Assembly (NCBI RefSeq): GCF_001422325.1
Contig: NZ_LMMR01000004.1
Span: forward strand, 191,752 to 255,751
Length of the DNA stretch: 64,000 bases
Direction: 5' to 3'
Origin: Leifsonia sp. Leaf264
GTDB taxonomy: Bacteria; Actinomycetota; Actinomycetes; Actinomycetales; Microbacteriaceae
Shown: piece after piece, positions 35,162 through 41,924 of the stretch
Layout: each line of letters begins with the position of its first letter
Position numbering within the stretch: position 1 is the first letter of the stretch
Notes under the pieces: generated by a model
The model's input: only the letters and a program-made list of their open reading frames with translations
What the model was told of the DNA's origin: nothing
Database searches by the model: none
Position numbers and translations under genes: made by a program

Positions 35162-36228
35162 GCGCCGCGACGGGCCTCGATGCCAGCACCATCGAGCTGG
35201 GCATCGCGACGGTGTCGGCGGGGCGGATGCGCCGTCGTCGCCGGAGCATCGTCGTGGGTGCTGCGCTCGGCGCCGTGGTGCTTGCGGGCGTCATCACGGC
35301 GCTCTCGCTGGGAGCATCGGGACTGTCGCCGGCCGACATCATCGCCACGCTCGTCGGACAGGGAACGCGAGTGCAGGAGCTCATCGTCTTCAGGCTGCGG
35401 CTTCCGCGGGTGACGACGGCGGTCGTCGCCGGGGTCGCCTTCGGCCTTGCCGGCGCCCTGTTCCAGACCACGCTGCGCAACACCCTCGCCAGCCCCGACA
35501 TCCTCGGCGTCACCGGGGGAGCGAGCCTCGCCGCCGTGTTCACCCTGCTCGTGCTCGGGCAGAACGGCGTCGCCCTGGGCGTCGCCGCCTTCGTCGGTGC
35601 CCTGGGGATCGCCGCGCTGATGTGGGCGCTCGCCTGGCGCGGCGGCCTCGTCGGCTACAGGTTCGTGCTCATCGGCGTCGGACTGGCGGCGCTGGTGCAG
35701 GCAGCCCTCGGCTACCTGTTGACGCGCGCCGACGTGCGCGACGCCTCGTCGGCGCTGGTCTGGATGATCGGCGGCATCGGCGACGCCAGCTGGCCAGAGG
35801 TCGGCACCGCAGCGGTGTGCCTCGTCGTGCTGCTCCTGCTCGCAGTCATCCTGTCGAGACGGATGCCCGTGCTCCGACTGGACGATGACACGGCGCAGTC
35901 CCTCGGAGTCGACAGCACCCGCTCCCGGGCCGCCGTCATCGTGCTGGGCGTCGGACTCGTCGCCGTCGGCACGGCGCTCGCCGGACCCGTCGCCTTCGTC
36001 GCCCTCGTGTCGGCGCCCATCGCGCGCTCCCTCGTGCGCAACGGGGGAGCGGCCCTCGCCGCATCAGCCCTCGTCGGCGCCGCCGTCGTCGTCTTCGCCG
36101 ACATCATCGGCCAGCACGCGCTGCCCGGCGGGCTGCACGTGCCGGTCGGAATCATCACGGGGCTCATCGGCGCCCCGTACCTGCTCTGGCTCATCGCAGC
36201 CGGCAATCGGAAGGGATCAGACGGATGA
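35158..36228 (+). CDS. iron-siderophore ABC transporter permease (FecCD family), second
   Basis: A 356-residue permease, second half of the heterodimer. It shows FRLRLPRVTTAVVAGVAFGL, GALFQTTLRNTLASPDILGV, LDDDTAQSLGVDSTRSRAAV and GPVAFVALVSAPIARSLVR. A 28-residue basic N-terminus precedes the first helix. Both ends overlap neighbours by 4 bases, so the operon is translationally coupled. Confidence 0.93.
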   Translation: MSAATGLDASTIELGIATVSAGRMRRRRRSIVVGAALGAVVLAGVITALSLGASGLSPADIIATLVGQGTRVQELIVFRLRLPRVTTAVVAGVAFGLAGALFQTTLRNTLASPDILGVTGGASLAAVFTLLVLGQNGVALGVAAFVGALGIAALMWALAWRGGLVGYRFVLIGVGLAALVQAALGYLLTRADVRDASSALVWMIGGIGDASWPEVGTAAVCLVVLLLLAVILSRRMPVLRLDDDTAQSLGVDSTRSRAAVIVLGVGLVAVGTALAGPVAFVALVSAPIARSLVRNGGAALAASALVGAAVVVFADIIGQHALPGGLHVPVGIITGLIGAPYLLWLIAAGNRKGSDG

Positions 36229-37076
36229 CATCCGCACCCCAGCCCCATCCCGGCGCGGAGCCGGAGAACCGGCAGCGCGACCCGCACGAGCTGCGCGCCG
36301 AGACCGTCTCGCTCGGCTACGACGGTCGCACCATCGTCGACGAGCTGAGCCTGGCGCTGCCAGACGGTGCCATCACCGTCATCGTCGGTCCCAACGCCTG
36401 CGGTAAGTCGACACTGCTGCGGGGCTTCGCGCGGCTGCTGCGTCCCACCTCCGGTTCGTTCTCCCTGGACGGGCGCGACATCGCCGGGCTCTCGCCACGC
36501 GAGGTGGCCAGGGTGGTCTCGGTGCTCCCGCAGCAGCCGGTGGCTCCGGATGGCGTTCTCGTGTCGGATCTCGTGGCCCGGGGACGGCATCCGCATCAGG
36601 GCTGGTTCCGCTCCAGGTCGAGTGACGACGACAGGATCGTGGCGGAATCGCTCGCAGCGACGGGAACCCTCGACCTCGCCGATCGCCGGGTGGAGGAGCT
36701 CTCCGGAGGCCAGCGCCAGCGGGTCTGGATCGCCATGGTGCTCGCTCAGCGCAGCGACATCGTCCTGCTCGACGAACCGACGACGTTCCTCGACGCCACC
36801 CACCAGCTCGAACTGCTCGACCTGCTCACCGACCTCAACCGGGAACGCGGCGCAACCGTCGTCATGGTGCTGCACGACCTGAACCTCGCCGCTCGCTACG
36901 CCGATCACCTCGTCGTGATGGCCGAGGGGGCCATCGTCGCGCAGGGGACGCCGTCCGAGGTCATCACGGCCGAGATCGTGCACGCGGCATTCGACCTCGA
37001 GTGCGTCGTGACGACGGACCCTGTGGCCGGATCCCCGCTCGTCATCCCCATCGGACGGCACCACCGCGCCGCCTGA
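36225..37076 (+). CDS. iron-siderophore ABC transporter ATP-binding protein (FepC/FecE class)
   Basis: A 283-residue ATPase: Walker A VGPNACGKSTLLRGFARLL, Q-loop LPQQPVAPDGVLVSDLVARG, signature LSGGQRQRVWIAMVLAQ, Walker B DIVLLDEPTTFLDATHQLE, and H-loop VLHDLNLAARYAD. It energises the two upstream permeases. The first 25 residues are a Pro/Glu/Arg-rich extension. Its stop codon touches the second iron box. Confidence 0.94.
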   Translation: MTSAPQPHPGAEPENRQRDPHELRAETVSLGYDGRTIVDELSLALPDGAITVIVGPNACGKSTLLRGFARLLRPTSGSFSLDGRDIAGLSPREVARVVSVLPQQPVAPDGVLVSDLVARGRHPHQGWFRSRSSDDDRIVAESLAATGTLDLADRRVEELSGGQRQRVWIAMVLAQRSDIVLLDEPTTFLDATHQLELLDLLTDLNRERGATVVMVLHDLNLAARYADHLVVMAEGAIVAQGTPSEVITAEIVHAAFDLECVVTTDPVAGSPLVIPIGRHHRAA

Positions 37077-37095
37077 TTAGGGTAGGCTACCCTAA
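37077..37095. promoter_or_regulatory. near-perfect DtxR/IdeR iron box before the binding-protein gene
   Basis: TTAGGGTAGGCTACCCTAA is a 19-base palindrome perfect but for its central base, agreeing with the DtxR consensus at about 17 of 19 positions. It lies 28 bases before the ATG of the binding protein, which therefore has its own iron-controlled promoter inside the locus. Confidence 0.85.
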
Positions 37096-37123
37096 ACACC
37101 CCCACTTCTACCGGGAGACCTCC

Positions 37124-38143
37124 ATGCCCTTCAGACCCCGCATCCGCCACGTGGCCATCGCTGCAGCCGCAGCGGCCGCCCTCGTCCTCTCCGGATGCGC
37201 CGCCTCCCCTTCTCCCGCTGAGACGACAGCCGCCTCCGGCGATGCCTTCCCGGTGAGCCTCAAGTCGAACTTCGGCACGGCCGAGATCGACGCAGCACCC
37301 ACCCGCGTCGCCACCTGGGGTTGGGGCAGCACCGAGGCGGCCCTCGCCGTCGGCGTCGTGCCCGTCGCGATGGCCCAGCAGAGCTACGGCGCCAACGCCG
37401 ACGGTGTCCTGCCCTGGGTCGCGAAGAAGCTCGACGACCTCGGTGTCGAGACGCCGACGGTGCTCACGGACGACGGCGAAACCGTGCCGTACGAGGAGAT
37501 CATCGAGGCCGAGCCCGACGTCATCCTCGCCCCGTACTCCGGCATCACGCAGGAGCAGTATGACACCCTGAGTGACATCGCTCCCGTCGTCGCCTACACC
37601 GGTGATGCCTGGACCACCCCGTGGCGCGATGTCATCTCGACGGTCGGAGAGGCCCTCGGCAAGACCACTGAGGCCGATGCGGTGCTCGCGGACCTCGACA
37701 AGACCCTCGCCGACCAGGCGGCAGCACACCCCGAGCTCGACGGCAAGACCATCGCCGCGGTCTGGGACGTGGGCGGAACGTTCTACGTCTACAAGTCGGC
37801 CGACCCGCGCGTGGAGTTCCTCTCGGCACTCGGCCTCGAGAACGCCCCGGCCGTCGACGAACTCGACAACGGTGCCGCGCCGTTCTACTTCACGCTCAGC
37901 TACGAGCAGCTCGACAAGCTCGACAGCGACATCATCCTGAGCTACTCAGACACCCAGGCGGAGGCCGACGCCTTCCTCACCACCCCGACGACGATGGCCC
38001 TGCCGGCAGTCGGCCGTGGAGCCGTCGCCCAGGTCGTCGGAACCGAGTTCATCGCGGCAGTGTCCCCGCCGACCGCGCTGTCGTTGACCTGGGGCCTGGA
38101 CGACCTCGTGGCATCGCTGAGTGCGGCGGCCGACAAGGCCTGA
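37124..38143 (+). CDS. iron-siderophore ABC transporter substrate-binding lipoprotein
   Basis: A 339-residue exported lipoprotein of the FepB/FhuD class. The signal peptide ends at LVLSGC and is followed by a short Ser/Ala/Thr linker. The domain begins VSLKSNFGTAEIDAAPTRVA and contains EEIIEAEPDVILAPYSGITQ, KTIAAVWDVGGTFYVY and YEQLDKLDSDIILSYSD, all usual for class-III binding proteins. GGGAG precedes the ATG. It is the last gene of the locus and is followed by a strong hairpin. Confidence 0.92.
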   Translation: MPFRPRIRHVAIAAAAAAALVLSGCAASPSPAETTAASGDAFPVSLKSNFGTAEIDAAPTRVATWGWGSTEAALAVGVVPVAMAQQSYGANADGVLPWVAKKLDDLGVETPTVLTDDGETVPYEEIIEAEPDVILAPYSGITQEQYDTLSDIAPVVAYTGDAWTTPWRDVISTVGEALGKTTEADAVLADLDKTLADQAAAHPELDGKTIAAVWDVGGTFYVYKSADPRVEFLSALGLENAPAVDELDNGAAPFYFTLSYEQLDKLDSDIILSYSDTQAEADAFLTTPTTMALPAVGRGAVAQVVGTEFIAAVSPPTALSLTWGLDDLVASLSAAADKA

Positions 38144-38155
38144 CGCCTCGCAGTC

Positions 38156-38195
38156 CAGACGTGCCCCGCCCCGAACATCGGGCGGGGCACGTCTG
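38156..38195. terminator. terminator hairpin after the siderophore locus
   Basis: A perfect 16-base-pair GC-rich stem (38156-38171 with 38180-38195) and an 8-base loop between convergent genes; it can serve both. Confidence 0.75.
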
Positions 38196-38209
38196 CGTTG
38201 ACGAGCGAC

Positions 38210-38569
38210 CTACCGCAGGTAGCCGCCCTTCTCCAGGCCCGCCTCGATCTCGAAGCGGTTCCTCAGCGGGTCGCGACCGGCGAACAGGTAGAGCACGGGC
38301 ATGAGGAAGCCGTAACGCTGCCACTGGCGCTTGTGCACGGCCTCGTGTTCGAGCACGGCATCGGTCACGTTCTGGCCCGTGAGGTAGCAGCCGCCCACGC
38401 AGACGCCGCCCCGGCGGTAGGCCCAGCCGGGCAGTCCGCGGAACACCCACAGCCCGGCCCGCTTCTCGACCCGGCCGGTGCTCCAGATGAAGCCCCAGAC
38501 GAAGCCGACGGTGGTGCCGTAGAGATAGCCCCACCGGCTGAACCTGGAGTCGAAGAGGATGCGCTTCAT
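38210..38569 (-). CDS. small HExxH-motif protein, function unknown
   Basis: A 119-residue protein. It has a hydrophobic N-terminal stretch (GYLYGTTVGFVWGFIWSTG), then a compact domain GYLTG-like YLTGQNVTDAVLEHEAVHKR whose HEAVH fits the HExxH zinc-binding motif of metallopeptidases, and FEIEAGLEKGGYL, where a glutamate could be the third ligand. I know similar small conserved actinobacterial proteins, but no characterised member. It is leaderless from a TAGGCT box. Proteolytic activity is a guess from the motif alone. Confidence 0.7.
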   Translation of the reverse strand: MKRILFDSRFSRWGYLYGTTVGFVWGFIWSTGRVEKRAGLWVFRGLPGWAYRRGGVCVGGCYLTGQNVTDAVLEHEAVHKRQWQRYGFLMPVLYLFAGRDPLRNRFEIEAGLEKGGYLR

Positions 38570-38575
38570 GGCATC

Positions 38576-38581
38576 AGCCTA
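38576..38581 (-). promoter_or_regulatory. -10 box (TAGGCT) of the leaderless HExxH-protein gene
   Basis: TAGGCT, then GATGCC, then the ATG at 38569 on the minus strand. Confidence 0.6.
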
Positions 38582-38609
38582 GGTCGCCGCCGATGCGCAT
38601 CCCTCGGGC

Positions 38610-40064
38610 TCAATCCTCCGCCGTCGGACGACCGTAGGCCTCGAGCAGCCGCAGCCAGACCTCGCTCATCGTCGGGAACGCGGGGACGGCGTGCCAGAGA
38701 CGCGGGATGGGCACCTCACCGACGATCGCGATGGTCGCGGCATGCAGCATCTCAGCGACATCGGGGCCGAGCAGGGTCATGCCGACGATGGTCTCGTGGT
38801 CGAGATCGACGATGGCGCGCACCTGTCCGGTGTAGTCATCGGCGTGCAGGCCGGCTCCCGAGACTGTGCCGAGGTCGTAGTCGAGCACCTTCACCCGCAG
38901 GCCGGCCTTCTCGGCGGCATCCGCCGTGAGTCCGACGCTCGCGACCTCCGGCTCGGAGAACACCACCGACGGCACGGCCCGATGGTCGGCCGTGGCGGCG
39001 TGCACTCCCCACGTTCCGCCATCCTGGGCCAGGCCCTTCGCGCGCGCGACGATGACGTCGCCGGCCGCGCGCGCCTGGTACTTCCCCTGGTGCGTCAGCA
39101 GCACGCGGTGGTTGACGTCGCCGACGGCGTAGAGCCAGCCGCCGTCGAGTTGCGGATTGCCGTGCGCGAGCACCCGCAGGGTCTCGTCGACCTCGAGCCA
39201 GCCGCCGACCTGCAACCCGATGGTCTCGAGTCCGAGGTCCTCGCTGCGCGGGGTGCGACCCGTGGCGACCAGGATCTCATCGGCGACGAGCGCGGTTCCG
39301 TCGTCGAGGACGTACTCGACCTCACCGGATCCGTTGCGGCTCGCCGACGCGATGGAACGGCCGAGGTGCACGGATGCCTCACCCTCACGCAGCGCGGCCA
39401 CGACGGCCTCGCCTGCGAAGGGGTCCAGCCCGCCGAGCAGGCCGCTGCGGGCGATCACGGTGACCTCGGTGCCGAACGACACGTAGGCCGTCGCCATCTC
39501 GGCCGCGACGACGCCGCCGCCGAGGATCGCCAGGCGCTTCGGGACCGTCTGCACGCCCGTCGCCTCGCGGCTGGTCCACGGCTCGATCTCGGCGAGTCCC
39601 GGGATGTCGGGGATGAGCGCCGCCGAGCCCGTGCTCACGACGACGGCGTGCCGGGCGGTGAGCGCCGTGACCGAGCCGTCGGGCCCCGTCACCGAGACCG
39701 CGCGCGGGCCGGTGATGCGGCCGTGGCCGCGCACCAGGTCGACGCCGATGCCCTGCAACCACTCGACCTGGCCGGAGTCGTCCCAGTCGCTCACCCAGTA
39801 GTCGCGGCGCTTCAGCACGGCGGCGACGTCGATGGATCCGGTCACGGCCGCCGACGCCCCGCCGACTCGCCGGGCCGCGGTGATCGCCGCGCCGGGGCGC
39901 AGGATGGCCTTCGAGGGGATGCAGGCCCAGTACGAGCACTCCCCGCCGATGAGCTCGGCCTCGACGATGACGACGGACAGTCCGCCGGATGCCGCCCTGT
40001 CCGCCACGTTCTCGCCCACGGGGCCGGCACCGATGATGATGAGGTCGTACTCACGCGTCGTCAT
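38610..40064 (-). CDS. flavoprotein pyridine nucleotide-disulfide oxidoreductase (dihydrolipoamide dehydrogenase-like)
   Basis: A 484-residue FAD enzyme. FAD-binding LIIIGAGPVGENVADRAASG, redox-active CxxxxC in GGECSYWACIPSKAIL, NAD(P)-binding LAILGGGVVAAEMATAYVSF, second FAD motif WLYAVGDVNHRVLLTHQGKY. The C-terminal dimer segment reads LWHAVPAFPTMSEVW where lipoamide and mercuric reductases have HPHPT or HAHPT; the catalytic His position is Phe here. So lipoamide reduction is doubtful, and a quinone or other acceptor is possible. There is no dehydrogenase-complex gene beside it. Leaderless start. Confidence 0.85.
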   Translation of the reverse strand: MTTREYDLIIIGAGPVGENVADRAASGGLSVVIVEAELIGGECSYWACIPSKAILRPGAAITAARRVGGASAAVTGSIDVAAVLKRRDYWVSDWDDSGQVEWLQGIGVDLVRGHGRITGPRAVSVTGPDGSVTALTARHAVVVSTGSAALIPDIPGLAEIEPWTSREATGVQTVPKRLAILGGGVVAAEMATAYVSFGTEVTVIARSGLLGGLDPFAGEAVVAALREGEASVHLGRSIASASRNGSGEVEYVLDDGTALVADEILVATGRTPRSEDLGLETIGLQVGGWLEVDETLRVLAHGNPQLDGGWLYAVGDVNHRVLLTHQGKYQARAAGDVIVARAKGLAQDGGTWGVHAATADHRAVPSVVFSEPEVASVGLTADAAEKAGLRVKVLDYDLGTVSGAGLHADDYTGQVRAIVDLDHETIVGMTLLGPDVAEMLHAATIAIVGEVPIPRLWHAVPAFPTMSEVWLRLLEAYGRPTAED

Positions 40065-40070
40065 GGCGGC

Positions 40071-40076
40071 AGCCTA
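40071..40076 (-). promoter_or_regulatory. -10 box (TAGGCT) of the leaderless flavoprotein gene
   Basis: TAGGCT, then GCCGCC, then the ATG at 40064. Confidence 0.6.
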
Positions 40077-40115
40077 ACCGGCCCTCCGGAGGGCCGGGAG
40101 TGCTTGACAGCGCGT

Positions 40116-40949
40116 TCAGCCGCGGGTGAGTGCGCCGATGATCCGCAGGATGGCGGGCAGGTCGTCCGCGGCATCCGCCGGTGTCGCCGGAGCGAATCCG
40201 GCGATCGTCGCCCCGGCCAGTGTCGCCTCGGACCTCACCGCGGCGATCAGCGTCGTGAGAGTCTCGACGGAGAGACCGAAGGGCTCGGGATAGTCGAGCC
40301 CGGTGATCGCAGCCGGGTCGAGCACATCAAGGTCGATGTGCACGTACACCCGTCTCGCACCGGTGGCCCTCAGCGCGGCGATGAGCGCATCCGGAGTCGA
40401 CAATGCGTCGACGTCGAGTGAACTGATGCCGTTCCCGGCGATGTACAGCTCCTCGCCCAGGTCCACGTCACGGACGCCGGCGAGGACGAGCCTGTCCGTA
40501 CGCACGCGTGAGCCCTCCGGGGGCACGAGGTCGGGAGCACCGTCGCCGAGAAGCGTGCGCAGCACCATGCCGCCGAAGCCGCCGGACGGGCTCGACTCGG
40601 GGGTGTTGAGGTCGGGATGCGCGTCGAACCAGATCACGGCGAGGTCGTCGCCGGATGCCGCAGCGTGCTCGACGGCCGCGAGCGAGACTGCGCAGTCCCC
40701 GCCGATCACGACCGTCGTCCCGCTGGCCTCGGCGAGGGTCTCACGCAGCCGGTCGCGCACGCGCAGCACGGAGGAGTAGCGGGCGATGCCGGTCTCGAGG
40801 GACTCACCGGCGCCGATCGGTACCTCGACCGAGCGGGTCGCGGCAGACGGCAGGTCGCCGCGGATGGCATCCGCTCCGTCGATGAGTCGCATCGCGCGGG
40901 CCGATACCGACCCCTGCCACTGGGGAACCACTATGAACGTCGCCGGCAC
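40116..40949 (-). CDS. arginase/ureohydrolase-family protein with altered first metal motif
   Basis: A 277-residue ureohydrolase-fold protein. The metal motifs read GGDCAVSLAAVEHA (the His of GGDHS is Cys), WFDAHPDLNTPESSPSGGFG and HIDLDVLDPAAITGLDYPEP. The last two are intact, so at least one manganese site should form. Related Cys-variants occur in Actinobacteria with unknown substrates. I chose the GTG at 40949, 6 bases after a CATACT box; an upstream GTG-type extension of 14 codons lacks family resemblance. Confidence 0.8.
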   Translation of the reverse strand: MPATFIVVPQWQGSVSARAMRLIDGADAIRGDLPSAATRSVEVPIGAGESLETGIARYSSVLRVRDRLRETLAEASGTTVVIGGDCAVSLAAVEHAAASGDDLAVIWFDAHPDLNTPESSPSGGFGGMVLRTLLGDGAPDLVPPEGSRVRTDRLVLAGVRDVDLGEELYIAGNGISSLDVDALSTPDALIAALRATGARRVYVHIDLDVLDPAAITGLDYPEPFGLSVETLTTLIAAVRSEATLAGATIAGFAPATPADAADDLPAILRIIGALTRG

Positions 40950-40955
40950 GATCCC

Positions 40956-40961
40956 AGTATG
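40956..40961 (-). promoter_or_regulatory. -10 box of the leaderless arginase-like gene
   Basis: CATACT, then 6 bases, then the GTG at 40949. The same hexamer precedes helR and the phosphatase gene starting at 62554. Confidence 0.45.
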
Positions 40962-41007
40962 GCCCTTCGGCGCGAGTACAGGTCGGAGCACTGCGCCCCC
41001 AACGAGA

Positions 41008-41038
41008 GAACGCCCGATCCATGACGGATCGGGCGTTC
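41008..41038 (-). terminator. terminator hairpin after tRNA-Arg
   Basis: A perfect 13-base-pair stem (41008-41020 with 41026-41038) and a 5-base loop, 7 bases past the tRNA 3' end. On the minus strand the arm is followed by a T-rich TCTCGTT. Confidence 0.75.
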
Positions 41039-41045
41039 GTCTCAG

Positions 41046-41118
41046 TGCCCCCGGAGGGATTCGAACCCCCGACCTTCGGTACCGGAAACCGGCGCTCTAT
41101 CCCCTGAGCTACGGAGGC
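41046..41118 (-). tRNA. tRNA-Arg (anticodon CCG)
   Basis: A 73-base cloverleaf on the minus strand: 7-bp acceptor stem (one U-G pair), D stem GCTC/GAGC, anticodon loop TTCCGGT with CCG at 41085-41083, T arm GGGGG-TTCGAAT-CCCTC, and discriminator A. It reads codon CGG. Base pair 27-43 is a C-A mismatch. CCA is not encoded. Confidence 0.93.
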
Positions 41119-41220
41119 GCACTCGAACGAGAATACCCCATGGGCGAGGCCGCGGATGCCGCTGCCGGGCGACCGCCGGAAGCCGTCGCCGGCGCGGCCC
41201 TAGCCCGGTCCGACGGCCCG

Positions 41221-41853
41221 CTACTGCAGGTGCTGCAGGGCGGGCTCGATGAGCTTGCCGGCGTCGCCGGGCTCGAAGAACGCCGACGACCGTGCCACCA
41301 GCCAGTAGCCACCCTCGGTGAACACCTGCACGGTTCCGACGTCCTGGGCCTGTGAGAAGAATCCGTCGACGGCCGGGGGAGTGCCGTAGGTGGGCACGGC
41401 GCTCATCGTGGCGGCCGCCGACTGCTTCAGGGTCTCCAGCTGGGTCGCGTCGGGGTGGGCGACGGCGACCTCGATGAGCTCGCCGCTGGTCTGGTTCGTC
41501 CAGCCGCAGGCGATCCCACTCGCAGCAGCGGCCTCGGCGATGACGGTGTCGGGGGTCGGCGAGTAGTCGGGGGCAGTGCCCACGTTCGGGTTGTACTGGT
41601 AGATGTCATCGGGAGTGAGCAACTGGTCGCAGCTCAGCGTGACGGGCGTCGGCGTCGGCGTGGGCGTCGCCGTGGGGGTGCTCGACGGGTCGGTTGACGG
41701 GTCGGTCGACGGCGTGCTGGTGGCCGTCTCGGAGGGTGCCGATGTCGACGGAGTCGCTCCGCCGCCGTCCGACGCGCAGCCCGCGAGAAGCCCGGCGACC
41801 AGCACGGCGGGCAGGAGGGCGACGAGGCGGGCGCTGTGCAGACGGCTGGGCAT
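41221..41853 (-). CDS. secreted lipoprotein of unknown function with Pro/Thr-rich linker
   Basis: A 210-residue lipoprotein. The signal peptide (MPSRLHSARLVALLPAVLVA) ends at the lipobox AGLLAGC, a Ser/Thr/Pro linker with TDPSTDPSS and alternating TP units follows (about 30-72), then a globular domain with one Cys pair (SCDQLLTPDD and GIACGWTNQ) that looks like small secreted actinobacterial DUF3558-type domains. I cannot name the function. The ATG at 41853 is preferred to one four codons upstream because TATGGT lies 7 bases before it. Confidence 0.75.
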   Translation of the reverse strand: MPSRLHSARLVALLPAVLVAGLLAGCASDGGGATPSTSAPSETATSTPSTDPSTDPSSTPTATPTPTPTPVTLSCDQLLTPDDIYQYNPNVGTAPDYSPTPDTVIAEAAAASGIACGWTNQTSGELIEVAVAHPDATQLETLKQSAAATMSAVPTYGTPPAVDGFFSQAQDVGTVQVFTEGGYWLVARSSAFFEPGDAGKLIEPALQHLQ

Positions 41854-41860
41854 GGGCAGA

Positions 41861-41866
41861 ACCATA
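41861..41866 (-). promoter_or_regulatory. -10 box of the leaderless lipoprotein gene
   Basis: TATGGT, then 7 bases, then the ATG at 41853. The hexamer overlaps the alternative upstream ATG, which argues against that start. Confidence 0.45.
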
Positions 41867-41910
41867 TCAATGCCGACAGCCGCCGAAGCTGAGCGAACCG
41901 CGCCCGACGG

Positions 41911-41916
41911 TAAGAT
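41911..41916 (+). promoter_or_regulatory. -10 box upstream of argS
   Basis: TAAGAT, then 8 bases to the GTG at 41925. An ATG two codons earlier lies only 2 bases after the box and would be lost from the transcript. Confidence 0.5.
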
Positions 41917-41924
41917 CGATGTTC

